From contig JBHJHI010000019.1 of assembly GCA_050330995.1 (NCBI GenBank), forward strand, positions 30,898 to 94,897: a stretch of DNA of 64,000 nt. The letters run 5' to 3'. The notes beneath the pieces are model-generated. The model was not told the DNA's origin, searched no databases, and saw nothing but the letters and a program-made list of their open reading frames with translations. Numbering within the stretch: position 1 is the stretch's first letter; the number at the start of each line of letters is the position of its first letter. The position numbers were made by a program, and so were the translations under genes. This stretch comes from Thermohalobaculum sp050330995 (GTDB lineage Bacteria; Pseudomonadota; Alphaproteobacteria; Rhodobacterales; Rhodobacteraceae). Below are positions 50,701 through 59,140 of the stretch, one piece after another.

Positions 50701-51379
50701 CGCCTACGTCAACCGCAACCAGATCGGCGCGATCGTGGGCAGCCAGCCCTTCGGCGGCGAGGGCCTGTCGGGCACCGGGCCGAAGGCCGGCGGGCCGGAC
50801 TACCTGCCGCGCTTCTGCCGACCCGCCGGGAGCGTCGCCTCGGGCGAGGCGGCCGCGGGAAAGCCCTTGGAGGCGAACGCGCTCGGCCCGGCGCTCGCCA
50901 AGCTCTCGGGGCCGGCGGTCGGGGCGGGCGCGGACGCGGTCACGCTGCCGGGGCCGACGGGCGAATCGAACCGGCTCGGCCACGCGCCCCGCGGGCGCGT
51001 GCTCTGCCTCGGCCCCGACCGTGCGGGCGCCGAGGCGCAGGCGAAGCGCGCGCGCGAAGCCGGCAACGCGGTGCTGGTCGTGGCACCGGGCGCGTCCGGC
51101 TTCGGTCTGGCGACCGGGGCGCACCTCGCCGTGCTCGACGGCCGGGTCGAGCCGGAGGCAGTGACGCGCCTCAAGGGTATCGACGCCGTCGCCCACGACG
51201 GCCCGGAGGACGAGCGCCGCGCGCTGCGCCGGGCGCTCGCGGCCCGCGAGGGGCCGATCCTGCCGCTCCTCTCCGGGGCCGAGGGCATCGGGCGCTGGCG
51301 CCTGGAGCGCCATGTCTGCATCGACACCACGGCCGCGGGCGGCAACGCCTCGCTGATGGCCGAGGCGGGGTCGGACTGA
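47795..51379 (+). CDS. putA: Bifunctional proline dehydrogenase / P5C dehydrogenase PutA
   Basis: 1194-residue enzyme oxidising proline to glutamate. The FAD-dependent proline dehydrogenase barrel covers about residues 100-430 (YTYSYDMLGEAARTD, GNPGISVKLSALSPRYEYG, RLVKGAYWDTEIK, LLENGANSSFVHQIVD). The P5C dehydrogenase covers about 490-970, with catalytic Glu784 (VAETGGLNAMIV) and Cys818 (SAGQRCSACRML). The C-terminal ~200 residues match the PutA capping domain. No ribbon-helix-helix DNA-binding segment lies at the N-terminus, so it should not repress itself. CGGAGGTG ribosome site precedes the ATG at 47795. Confidence 0.97.
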   Translation: MTVQDRDLDTVRSAMRADLLPDEAAVLARLIETADLSAEERSAIGERAVALVEAVRASGDASMMQNFLTEYGLSTREGVALMCLAEALLRVPDDETIDALIEDKIAPSDWGTHLGKSSSSLVNASTWALMLTGRVLDDDDRGLAGVLRGAVKRLGEPVIRTAVGQAMREMGRQFVLGRDIEEAMRRAARQEAKGYTYSYDMLGEAARTDFDARQYLLHYAHAISMIAPGCTSADIRGNPGISVKLSALSPRYEYGHKARVMAEVVPRVKALAHVACAAGMGFNIDAEEQERLDLSLDVIEEVLKEPAFAAWDGFGVVVQAYGPRAPHAIDWIAALARRLDRRLMVRLVKGAYWDTEIKGAQVKGLDGFPVFTRKVSTDVCFLACARKLLDNADRVYPQFAPHNAHTVAAVRHMAERAGNPPYEFQKLHGMGDELYAEAMREPGTRCRVYAPVGAHRDLLAYLVRRLLENGANSSFVHQIVDESVPPEEIARDPIATTERLNGPVANPNIARGPDLFEPHRRNSKGWDLTDPLTVAAIEAEREPLRAERWQAAPMLSGGDGERDGEPVASPADPEDRVGHVAWATAEDVERALDAAGAGADAWAATPVAERAGVLRAVADLYEAEAATFFALGPREAGKTPADVVAEIREAVDFLRYYAAEAERHAEEGRPPEARGVIVCISPWNFPLAIFTGQIAAALAAGNAVVAKPAEQTPLIGAAAVGLMHRAGVPRAALQFLPGGGEIGAKLTADPRIDGVAFTGSTATAKRIDHALAENNASDTMLVAETGGLNAMIVDSTALPEQAVRDIVISSFQSAGQRCSACRMLYVQEDVAERVLDMLKGAMDALSVGDPWLLSTDVGPVIDDEARADIDAYVDAAEADGRLVKRMALPTATARSGGRFVAPAIVRVSGIEDLEREVFGPVLHVATFKATRIDRVVDAVNAKGYGLTFGLHTRIDDRVEQVISRVRVGNAYVNRNQIGAIVGSQPFGGEGLSGTGPKAGGPDYLPRFCRPAGSVASGEAAAGKPLEANALGPALAKLSGPAVGAGADAVTLPGPTGESNRLGHAPRGRVLCLGPDRAGAEAQAKRAREAGNAVLVVAPGASGFGLATGAHLAVLDGRVEPEAVTRLKGIDAVAHDGPEDERRALRRALAAREGPILPLLSGAEGIGRWRLERHVCIDTTAAGGNASLMAEAGSD

Positions 51380-51506
51380 TCGCGGCGCCCGGCCCCGCCC
51401 GCGGGTGGGGCCGGGCGCTAGTGGCTGGCCGACGCCGGTTGGCGAGGCGACGCGAGAGCGTCATCGAGGGGCGTTAGGATCGGGGCTCCATCCCGGAGGA
51501 GCCTCC

Positions 51507-52439
51507 ATGCAGCAGACCGCCTTCGCGCGCCCCGGCCGGTTCTGGCGCGGCAACCTGCACACCCACTCGACCCGTTCCGACGGTGCGCTGCCCCCCGAGG
51601 AGGTCTGCCGGCGCTACGAGGCGGCTGGCTACGACTTCCTCTGCCTTTCCGACCATCTCGTCGGCCTCTACGACTACCCGATCACCGACACCCGGCCTTT
51701 CCGCACCAACCGGTTCACCACGATCCTCGGGGCCGAGGTGCATACCGACCGGCTCGCCAACGGCGAGCTGTGGCACCTGCTCGCGGTCGGTCTGCCCGAG
51801 GACTTCGAGCGGCCGCGGCAGCCGGGGGTCGAGCCGGTCGTGGGAGCCGAGAGCGCCCCGGATCTCGCGCGGCGCTGCGCCGAGGCCGGCGCCTTCGTCG
51901 CGATCGCCCACCCCGAATGGTACGGGCTCACCGCCGAGGACGCGCGCGGCATCGACGCCGCCCATGCCGTCGAGATCCACAACCACATCGCCGCCGTCGG
52001 CGCCGACCGCGGCAGTGGCATCGCGGTCTGGGACGCGATGCTGAACGAGGGCCGCTGGCTTTCGGGCTGCGCCTCCGACGACGCGCACTTCCACCCGGAG
52101 GACCCCGACCACTTCGGCGGCTGGGTCATGGTCAAGGCCGAGGCCAACGAGCCCGACGCGCTCGTCGAGGCGTTGAAGGCCGGCGCCTACTACGCCACCA
52201 CCGGCCCGGAGCTGCGCGACGTGCGGGTCGAGGACGACGATCTGGTGGTCGAGTGTTCGCCGGCCGAGGCGGTGATCGCCATGGGCGCGCGCTCGGCCGC
52301 CGTGTCGGCCTACGGCCGCGCCATGACCCGCGCGCGCCTGCCGCTCACCGGAGGCGTCCTGACGGGCGGCTGGCTCCGGGTCGGCGTCCGCGACGCGGCC
52401 GGTCGGCGCGCGTGGTCGAACCCGATGCGGCTCGACTGA
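51507..52439 (+). CDS. PHP-domain phosphoesterase family protein
   Basis: 310-residue metal-dependent protein of the PHP family. Metal ligands are His18 and His20 (NLHTHSTRSDG), Asp49-His50 (LSDHL), Glu77 and His79 (GAEVH), a later His in FVAIAHPEWYG and the SDDAHFHPEDPDHFGG segment. The C-terminal part (about residues 235-310) is beta-rich. Members include phosphatases and CehA/McbA-type hydrolases, so the exact substrate is unknown. It starts 127 bases after putA with a strong GGAGGAG site. Confidence 0.88.
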   Translation: MQQTAFARPGRFWRGNLHTHSTRSDGALPPEEVCRRYEAAGYDFLCLSDHLVGLYDYPITDTRPFRTNRFTTILGAEVHTDRLANGELWHLLAVGLPEDFERPRQPGVEPVVGAESAPDLARRCAEAGAFVAIAHPEWYGLTAEDARGIDAAHAVEIHNHIAAVGADRGSGIAVWDAMLNEGRWLSGCASDDAHFHPEDPDHFGGWVMVKAEANEPDALVEALKAGAYYATTGPELRDVRVEDDDLVVECSPAEAVIAMGARSAAVSAYGRAMTRARLPLTGGVLTGGWLRVGVRDAAGRRAWSNPMRLD

Positions 52440-52444
52440 GGCGA

Positions 52445-53470
52445 TCAGCCCCCGGCGAGGCGGCGGGCGGTCTCCAGCGTGACCGCCGCCACCCGTGCCT
52501 CGCCCGCGGCGAGCGAGACGGCGCGGTTGGCGTGGCGCCGCGCCCCCGGCAGCCGCGTGCCGCGGAGACCGAGCAGGCGGTCGAGATAGGCGTCGGCCCG
52601 TGCCTGCCAGTCCTCCGCGCGGCCGAAGCGGGCGGGGTCGATCGCGAGCAGGAATTCGGCGCCGATCGGCGGGCCGCCGTCGGCGTTGTCGGCCGCGCCC
52701 GCCTCGTCGCTGAACTCGCCGCCCGCGACCGCGCCGGCCAGCATCTCGACCATCAAGGCGATCGAGGCGCCCTTGACGCCGCCGAAGGCGAGCTGCGCGC
52801 CGTCGAGGATCGCGCCCGGATCGGTGGTCGGCCGGCCCTCGGCGTCGAGGCCGACACCCTCGGGGACCGTGCGTCCGGCCCGCGCGGCGAGCATGACGTC
52901 GCCGCGCGCCATCGCCGCCGACGCCTGGTCGATCGCGAGCGGCGCCTTGCCCGGTCGCGGCACGGCGAAGGCGATCGGGTTGGTGCCGTAGAACGGCGTC
53001 GCGGCCCCGGCCGGCGCGACCATCGGCGTGGCGGCGGTGCAGGCGAAGCCGACCAGTCCCGCCGCCGCGATCGCCTCGGCCTCGGGCCAGAGCGCGGCGA
53101 AGTGCAGGCAGCGCCGCACCGCCAGGACGGCGACGCCCTGGTCGCGGGCGACGTCCACGAGGAGCGGCAATCCCGCCTCCAGCGCGAGAGGCGCGAACCC
53201 GCGCCCGGCGTCGACGTCGACCGCTCCCGGCGCCGGGCGGGTCACGACCGGCGCGGCACGCCCGTTCGCCTTGCCGCTGTCGAGCGAGGCGCAGTAGCCC
53301 GCGAGGCGGAACAGCCCGTGGCTCTCGGCGCCGTCGCGCTCGGCCGCCGCGATCGTGCGCGCGACCGCACCGGCGTTGGCCTCGTCGGCGCCGTGACGGT
53401 GCAGGGCGCGGCGGACCAGGGCGTCGATCTCGTCCAGGGCGACGGCGACGGCGTCGGGGCTCGGTTCCAT
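52445..53470 (-). CDS. Malate/L-lactate dehydrogenase family oxidoreductase
   Basis: 341-residue NAD(P)-dependent oxidoreductase of the Ldh_2 family, which includes malate, L-lactate, ureidoglycolate and delta1-piperideine/pyrroline-2-carboxylate reductases. Motifs include ERDGAESHGLFRLAGYCASL (catalytic His in SHG), YGTNPIAFAVPRPGKAPLAIDQASAAMARGD, and GGVKGASIALMVEMLAGAVAG. The neighbour putA makes a pyrroline-2-carboxylate reductase role attractive, but this is only inference. No good ribosome site was found before ATG 53470. Confidence 0.88.
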   Translation of the reverse strand: MEPSPDAVAVALDEIDALVRRALHRHGADEANAGAVARTIAAAERDGAESHGLFRLAGYCASLDSGKANGRAAPVVTRPAPGAVDVDAGRGFAPLALEAGLPLLVDVARDQGVAVLAVRRCLHFAALWPEAEAIAAAGLVGFACTAATPMVAPAGAATPFYGTNPIAFAVPRPGKAPLAIDQASAAMARGDVMLAARAGRTVPEGVGLDAEGRPTTDPGAILDGAQLAFGGVKGASIALMVEMLAGAVAGGEFSDEAGAADNADGGPPIGAEFLLAIDPARFGRAEDWQARADAYLDRLLGLRGTRLPGARRHANRAVSLAAGEARVAAVTLETARRLAGG

Positions 53471-53570
53471 CGGGCAAGGGAGCCACGCACGGGCGCCGTC
53501 GGCAAGGGCGCGGCTCTCGTGCGCGATCTCGCGCGTTCTACCTTCCGATGGAGCGGACAGGGAGAGGACG

Positions 53571-54044
53571 ATGGACGAGCGGGCGGACCCGGGCGACGGG
53601 CGCTTGGCCCGGCCTACGGGCGAGGGCGACGGCGGCGAGGTGGTGATCGAGGTCGGGCGGGAGGCCGGCGCGGACCGGGGCACGGGATGGAGCGGAGCCC
53701 GCGCGGCCGCCTTCGGCGACTGGATCGCGCGCAACCGAGGCCTCTTGGAGCGCGGGCGCGACGCGGTCCACGTCGTGGTGCCGCTCGCGCCGCCGCCCGC
53801 GCGCCTGCCGCTGATCGCCGCCTCGCTCGCGGCCGAGGGGCTTCTGACCTACGACGACGCGCGTACCGGCAAGGTCCGGCGCGGCGATGCGGGGATGCGC
53901 GGCGTCGGCCTCGCGCTCGACGCGATCGGGCTCGCCGCCTCGGCCCGTCTCGCGCCCCGCGCGCTCACCGCCAACGCGCGGCGCATCGCCATGCTGCGCG
54001 CCGCCTTCGCCCGGATCGAGCAGAGCCGGCGCGCGCGGGAGTGA
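53571..54044 (+). CDS. Uncharacterised protein
   Basis: 157-residue cytoplasmic protein that I do not recognise. The N-terminus is acidic and Gly/Asp-rich (residues 1-45), followed by helical segments with PPARLPLIAASLAAEGLLTYDDARTGKVRRGD and a C-terminal Arg/Ala helix. GGGAGAGGA precedes the ATG. It lies 207 bases before the NAGGN operon on the same strand; a short GCGACC/GGTCGC palindrome (54096-54108) lies between. No link to NAGGN synthesis is evident. Confidence 0.6.
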   Translation: MDERADPGDGRLARPTGEGDGGEVVIEVGREAGADRGTGWSGARAAAFGDWIARNRGLLERGRDAVHVVVPLAPPPARLPLIAASLAAEGLLTYDDARTGKVRRGDAGMRGVGLALDAIGLAASARLAPRALTANARRIAMLRAAFARIEQSRRARE

Positions 54045-54251
54045 CGTCGGAGCGGGGCGTAGATCGCGCCGCGCGTCGACCTATCCTCCCTTTCTGCGAC
54101 CCGGTCGCGGTTCCTGCCTGCCGGTGCCATCGGCGCCGACCCATCGGCTTTTTCCGGCGCCCTCCTTTCCTTGCGGTCTCGCGACCCATAGTCACGGGGG
54201 TCGGCGGGCCCCTGCCCGAGGGACGAGCAGCGAGAACGAAAGGACGGCGCC

Positions 54252-56027
54252 ATGTGCGGCATCTGCGGTGAGATCACCTACGACGGCGAAGGCGCGCATG
54301 CGGGCCGCGTCGGGCGCATGGTCGGCGAGCTGGTCCACCGCGGCCCCGACGGCTCGGGCATTCTCACGCGAGGCCATGTCGGGTTCGGGCATCGACGCCT
54401 GAAGATCATCGACCTCTCGGACCGCGGATCGCAGCCGATGACCGACCCGGTGCTCGGACTGTCGATGGTATTCAACGGCTGCATCTACAACTACCACGAC
54501 CTGCGCGAGCAGTTGACCCAGAAGGGCCACGTCTTCTTCTCGACCTCCGACACCGAGGTGATCATTAAGGCCTGGGCGGAGTGGGGGCCGGACTGCATCG
54601 ACAAGCTGCTCGGCATGTTCGCCTTCGCGATCCACGAGCACGAGTCGGGTCGCGTCCATCTCGTGCGCGATCGCTTCGGCATCAAGCCGCTCTACGTTGC
54701 CTACGCCGGCGGCCGGATCGCCTTCGCCTCGACGCTCCAGGCGCTGATCGCCGGCGGCGGCGTCGACACCGACATCGATCCGGTGGCGCTGCACCATTAC
54801 ATGACCTGGCACGCGGTCGTGCCGGCGCCGCGCACGATCCTGAAGGGGGTGAAGAAGCTCCCCGCCGCCTGCCATCGCACCGTCGAGCCCGATGGCTCCG
54901 AGCGCGATCGCATCTACTGGCGCCCGAGCTTCGAGCGCTCGCGCGAGGACGCCGAGCGCTCGTTCGAGGAATGGACCGAGCTGGTGCTCGACAGCTTCCG
55001 CACCGCCGTGCGCCGGCGCATGGTGGCCGACGTGCCGGTCGGCGTCCTGCTCTCGGGCGGCGTCGACAGCTCGATGATCGTCGGGCTCCTGGCCGAGGAG
55101 GGTCAGCGCGGGCTCAACACCTTCTCGATCGGCTTCGAGGCGGCGCACGGCGAGCAGGGCGACGAGTTCAAGTACTCCGATCTCGTCGCCGAGCGCTACG
55201 ATACCGAGCACCACAAGATCTTTATCGAAGGCGCGGAGATGCGCGCGGCGCTGCCGCTCGCGATCCACGCCATGTCCGAGCCGATGGTCTCCTACGACAA
55301 CATCGGCTTCTTCCTGCTGTCGCGCGAGGTCGCCAAGCAGATCCGCGTCGTCCAGTCCGGGCAGGGCGCCGACGAGGTCTTCGCCGGCTACCGCTGGTAT
55401 CCGAAGATGAAGGACTCGAACGACCCGGTCGGCGACTATGCCGCCCAGTTCTTCGACCGCGAGGACGAGATTCTGCGCGGCCAGGTCAACCCCGACTACC
55501 TGCCGGAGCGCGACGAGAGTCTGGAGTTCGTACGCGAGCATTTCGCGCTTCCGGGCGCCGACGATCCGGTCGACAAGGCGCTCAGGATCGACACGAACAT
55601 CATGCTGCCCGACGACCCGGTGAAGCGGGTCGACAACCACTCGATGGCCTGGGGCCTGGAGGCACGGGTGCCCTTCCTCGACCACGAACTGGTCGAGCTC
55701 GCCGGGCGCATCCCGGCCGAGCACAAGCTCGCCGACGGCGGCAAGGGCGTGCTGAAGGCGGTGGCGCGCAAGGTGATCCCGTCGGAGGTGATCGACCGGC
55801 CCAAAGGCTACTTCCCGGTGCCGGCGCTCAAGTACCTCGAAGGGCCCTATCTGGAGATGGTGCGCGACGCGCTCGGCGCGCAGCGCGCGCGCGAGCGGGG
55901 CCTGTTCCGCCCCGACTACGTCGAGAAGCTGCTCGCGGACCCCGCGGGCCACATCACGCGCATGCAGGGCTCGGAGCTATGGCAGATCGCGCTCCTCGAA
56001 ATGTGGTTGCAGACCCACGAGCTGTGA
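54252..56027 (+). CDS. asnO: N-acetylglutaminylglutamine amidotransferase
   Basis: 591-residue asparagine-synthetase-like enzyme that amidates N-acetylglutaminylglutamine to the osmoprotectant NAGGN. The glutaminase domain starts at the exposed Cys2 (MCGICGEITYDGEG), with HRGPDGSG and RLKIIDLSDRGSQPM; the synthetase domain has the PP-loop VGVLLSGGVDSSMIVGLL. The C-terminus EGPYLEMVRDALG and YFPVPALKYLEGPYLEM are typical of the NAGGN clade rather than of AsnB. It is first of three genes forming the operon; spacing to the next is 40 bases. Confidence 0.93.
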   Translation: MCGICGEITYDGEGAHAGRVGRMVGELVHRGPDGSGILTRGHVGFGHRRLKIIDLSDRGSQPMTDPVLGLSMVFNGCIYNYHDLREQLTQKGHVFFSTSDTEVIIKAWAEWGPDCIDKLLGMFAFAIHEHESGRVHLVRDRFGIKPLYVAYAGGRIAFASTLQALIAGGGVDTDIDPVALHHYMTWHAVVPAPRTILKGVKKLPAACHRTVEPDGSERDRIYWRPSFERSREDAERSFEEWTELVLDSFRTAVRRRMVADVPVGVLLSGGVDSSMIVGLLAEEGQRGLNTFSIGFEAAHGEQGDEFKYSDLVAERYDTEHHKIFIEGAEMRAALPLAIHAMSEPMVSYDNIGFFLLSREVAKQIRVVQSGQGADEVFAGYRWYPKMKDSNDPVGDYAAQFFDREDEILRGQVNPDYLPERDESLEFVREHFALPGADDPVDKALRIDTNIMLPDDPVKRVDNHSMAWGLEARVPFLDHELVELAGRIPAEHKLADGGKGVLKAVARKVIPSEVIDRPKGYFPVPALKYLEGPYLEMVRDALGAQRARERGLFRPDYVEKLLADPAGHITRMQGSELWQIALLEMWLQTHEL

Positions 56028-56067
56028 CGCGGCGAGGCGAGCGGGAGTTCGACGCGGGGGACGCTCG

Positions 56068-57840
56068 ATGAACGACGTGGAAGGCCGCCGCGCGCGGCGC
56101 ACGCAGGACTACCGTCTGCGCCGGATGCGCACGGACACGCTGAGGCGCAACGACGGTGCGGCGCAGACGGTCGAGAACGCGGTGATCGACTGCGGCTGGG
56201 GGCGACTGATCTTCGCCGACACCTTCGCCGACCCGCACCGCCTGGTCGAGACGCTGCGCGCCGAGGCGGCCGACCGGCGCGACATCGCCTTCTACGTGCG
56301 CGACCCGCACGTGCTGCTGTCGCACTCGCCACAGGAGCTGTTCCTCGATCCCTCGCACAGCTTCCGCCTCGACCTCGCCTTCTACCGCCCGGCGCGACAG
56401 CGCCGGCAGGGCTTCACCGTGCGCCGTCTCTCGGCACGCGGCGACGTGGACGCGGTCAACACGATCTTCCACACGCGCGGCATGGTCCCCGTGGCGCCGG
56501 AGTTCTTCTGGTCCGCGCGCGACGCGCAGGCGATCACCTGCCTCGTCGCCGAGGAGGGCGATTCGGGCGAGATCGTCGGCGCCGTCATGGGCGTCGACCA
56601 CGCCCGCGCGAAGCCGGGCATGACGCCGGGCTCCTCGCTCTGGTGCCTCGCAGTCAGCCCGCAGGCGCGCCAGCCCGGCGTCGGCGAGGCGCTGACGCGC
56701 CGCCTCGCCGAGATCTTCAAGGCGCGGGGCTGTCCGTGGATGGACCTCAGCGTCATGCACGACAACGAGGCGGCGATCGGGCTCTACGAGAAGCTCGGCT
56801 TCCGCCGAGTTCCCTTCTTCAGCGTCAAGCGCAAGAACCCGTTCAACGAGAAGCTGTTCGCCGGCCACGACCCCGGCGCGGGACTGAACCCCTACGCCAA
56901 GCTGATCGTCAACGAGGCGCGGAGGCGCGGCATCCACGTAAAGGTGACCGACGCCGAGGGCGGCTTCTTCCGCCTGACCTACGGCGGGCGCTCGATCCAC
57001 TGCCGCGAGTCCCTCAGCGAGTTCACCTCCGGCGTCGCGGTCGCGATCTGCGACGATAAGTCGGTCACGCGCCGCGTGGTTGAGGCCGCCGGCGTCGAGG
57101 TGCCCGAGCAGGTCGACGCCTCCGATCGCGCGGGCGTGGAGGATCTGCTCGGCCGCGCCGGCAGCTTGGTGGTCAAGCCCGCGCGCGGCGAGCAGGGGCG
57201 CGGCATCACCGTGGGCGTGACCTCGATGGAGGCGTTCGACACCGCGGTCGAGGCCGCGCGCCGCGTCGACGACACGGTGATCGTCGAGGAGTGCGTCCAG
57301 GGCGACGACCTGCGCATCATCGTCATCAACTACCGCGTGGTCGCCTGCGCGCTGCGCCGCCCGGCCTCGGTGGTCGGCGACGGGCGCAAGACGCTGCGCG
57401 AGCTGATCGAGAGCCAATCGAAGCGCCGTCAGGCGGCGACGGGGGGCGAGAGCCATATCCCGATCGACGAGGAGACCGAGCGGGTGCTGCGCGATCTCGA
57501 CCTCTCCTACGACGACGTGCCGGAGGCGGGGCGCGAGGTGGTGGTGCGCAAGACCGCCAACCTGCATACGGGCGGCACCATCCACGACGTCACCGGCGAG
57601 ACCCATCCCCGCCTCGTCGACGCCGCGATCCGCGCCGCGCGCGCGATCGAGATCCCGGTCGTCGGCATCGATCTGATGGTGCCTTCCCCGCGCGGGCCGG
57701 ACTACCGCTTCATCGAGGCCAACGAGCGCCCCGGCCTCGCCAACCACGAGCCGCAGCCGACCGCCGAGCGTTTCGTCGATCTCCTGTTCCCGCTATCGAT
57801 GCCTCAAGCCGCGCGTGCCGCGGCCGAGACCGTGCGCTGA
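56068..57840 (+). CDS. ngg: N-acetylglutaminylglutamine synthetase
   Basis: 590-residue two-domain enzyme that makes the NAGGN dipeptide. The GNAT domain (about residues 118-260, LWCLAVSPQARQPGVGEALTRRL) acetylates glutamine, and the C-terminal ATP-grasp (about 290-570, VVKPARGEQGRGITVGV, IVEECVQGDDLRIIVINYRV, FIEANERPGLANHEPQ) ligates a second glutamine. This GNAT plus ATP-grasp order is diagnostic. It lies 40 bases after the amidotransferase gene and 15 bases before the peptidase gene. Confidence 0.93.
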   Translation: MNDVEGRRARRTQDYRLRRMRTDTLRRNDGAAQTVENAVIDCGWGRLIFADTFADPHRLVETLRAEAADRRDIAFYVRDPHVLLSHSPQELFLDPSHSFRLDLAFYRPARQRRQGFTVRRLSARGDVDAVNTIFHTRGMVPVAPEFFWSARDAQAITCLVAEEGDSGEIVGAVMGVDHARAKPGMTPGSSLWCLAVSPQARQPGVGEALTRRLAEIFKARGCPWMDLSVMHDNEAAIGLYEKLGFRRVPFFSVKRKNPFNEKLFAGHDPGAGLNPYAKLIVNEARRRGIHVKVTDAEGGFFRLTYGGRSIHCRESLSEFTSGVAVAICDDKSVTRRVVEAAGVEVPEQVDASDRAGVEDLLGRAGSLVVKPARGEQGRGITVGVTSMEAFDTAVEAARRVDDTVIVEECVQGDDLRIIVINYRVVACALRRPASVVGDGRKTLRELIESQSKRRQAATGGESHIPIDEETERVLRDLDLSYDDVPEAGREVVVRKTANLHTGGTIHDVTGETHPRLVDAAIRAARAIEIPVVGIDLMVPSPRGPDYRFIEANERPGLANHEPQPTAERFVDLLFPLSMPQAARAAAETVR

Positions 57841-57855
57841 GGGGGAGCGCGAGAG

Positions 57856-59037
57856 ATGAGCCTGCCGCATATCGATATCGACTACCTTCGCGACACCCTG
57901 AAGGGTCTGCTCGCGATCCACAGCCCGACCGGCTACACCGACAACATCGCGCGCCATGTCTGCGGGCTGATCGAGGAGATCGGCCTCGACTACGAACTCA
58001 CGCGCCGAGGCGCGGTCCGCGCGATGATGCCCGGGCGCGAGCGCCGGCCCGCGCGCGCGCTGGTCAGCCACCTCGACACCCTCGGCGCCCAGGTCAAGCG
58101 GCTGAAGGAGAACGGTCGGCTGGAGCTGGTGCCGATCGGCACCTGGTCGGCGCGCTTCGCCGAGGGCGCGCGCTTCGTCGTCTTCACCGAGCGCGGCGCC
58201 TATCACGGCACGATCCTGCCGCTGAAGGCCTCGGGCCACGTCTGGGACGACGAGGTCGACCGCATGCCGGTCGGCTGGGACTGGGTCGAGGGCCGCGTCG
58301 ACGCCGCGATCCGCCACAAGGGTGATCTGGAGCGTCACGGCATCGAGGTCGGCGACATCGTCGGTATCGACCCTCAGCCCGAGTTCCTAACCAACGGCTT
58401 CATCGTCAGCCGCCACCTCGACAACAAGGCGGGCGTCGCCTCGATGCTGGCGGCGATGAAGGCGCTGGTCGACGCGGGGATCACGCCGGACGTCGACACC
58501 TCCTGGCTGTTCACCATCTCCGAGGAGGTCGGCCACGGCGCCTCGGCCGTGCTGCTGCCCGACGTCGCCTCGCTGGTGGCCGTCGACAACGGCACCTCCG
58601 GGCCAGGGCAGAGTTCCGACGAGTTCGGCGTGACGGTCGGCATGGGCGACAAGACTGGACCGTTCGACTACCACCTGACGCGCAAGCTCGTGCACCTCTG
58701 CCGCGAGCACGACATCCGCGTGCAGAAGGACGTGTTCCGGCACTATCGCTCCGATGCGGCCTCCGCGGTCGAGGGCGGCGCGGACGTGCGCACCGCGCTC
58801 ATCACCTTCGGGGTGGACGCGAGCCACGGCTACGAGCGCATCCATATGCACGCGCTGCGCTCGCTCGCCGAGCTGATGGGCGTCTACGTCACGAGCCCGG
58901 TCGAGATCGCCCGCGACGCGCGCCCGGCCTCGGATCTGGAGGGCTTCACCACGCAGCCGACCGCGGAGGCGCGCCAGGGCCTGCGCCCCGACACGCCGCC
59001 CGCGCCGATCGACCGGCTGCCGCTGGAGCGGGGCTAG
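57856..59037 (+). CDS. NAGGN-associated M42-family peptidase
   Basis: 393-residue metal-dependent aminopeptidase-like protein found as the third gene of NAGGN operons. Metal ligands include His72 and Asp74 (SHLDTLGAQV), Asp at HLDNKAGVASML, Glu-Glu in TISEEVGHGAS and VAVDNGTSGPG, and DASHGYERIHMHAL. It may cleave or recycle the dipeptide, or turn it over when osmotic stress ends; its actual role is not proven. The last ~35 residues are Pro/Thr-rich. Confidence 0.92.
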   Translation: MSLPHIDIDYLRDTLKGLLAIHSPTGYTDNIARHVCGLIEEIGLDYELTRRGAVRAMMPGRERRPARALVSHLDTLGAQVKRLKENGRLELVPIGTWSARFAEGARFVVFTERGAYHGTILPLKASGHVWDDEVDRMPVGWDWVEGRVDAAIRHKGDLERHGIEVGDIVGIDPQPEFLTNGFIVSRHLDNKAGVASMLAAMKALVDAGITPDVDTSWLFTISEEVGHGASAVLLPDVASLVAVDNGTSGPGQSSDEFGVTVGMGDKTGPFDYHLTRKLVHLCREHDIRVQKDVFRHYRSDAASAVEGGADVRTALITFGVDASHGYERIHMHALRSLAELMGVYVTSPVEIARDARPASDLEGFTTQPTAEARQGLRPDTPPAPIDRLPLERG

Positions 59038-59140
59038 CGTCCGGGCGCGGCGCGTCCCGGCTCGGTCGGGGCGCCCACAGGCGTTGCGGCAACATGAAAG
59101 CCGCGATCCGGGAAGCAGCGATCCGGAGCGCCCGGTCCGG

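Noticed and set aside
47447..51313. A very long open frame on the strand opposite putA, over 1,200 codons
   Set aside because: It lies antisense to PutA, has low-complexity His/Arg/Gly/Ala composition and no domain. High GC content suppresses stop codons, so such mirror frames are expected.
52445..53470. Naming the Ldh-family enzyme as proline-related from its position near putA
   Set aside because: Position alone is weak; the family covers many substrates, so it is mentioned only as a possibility.
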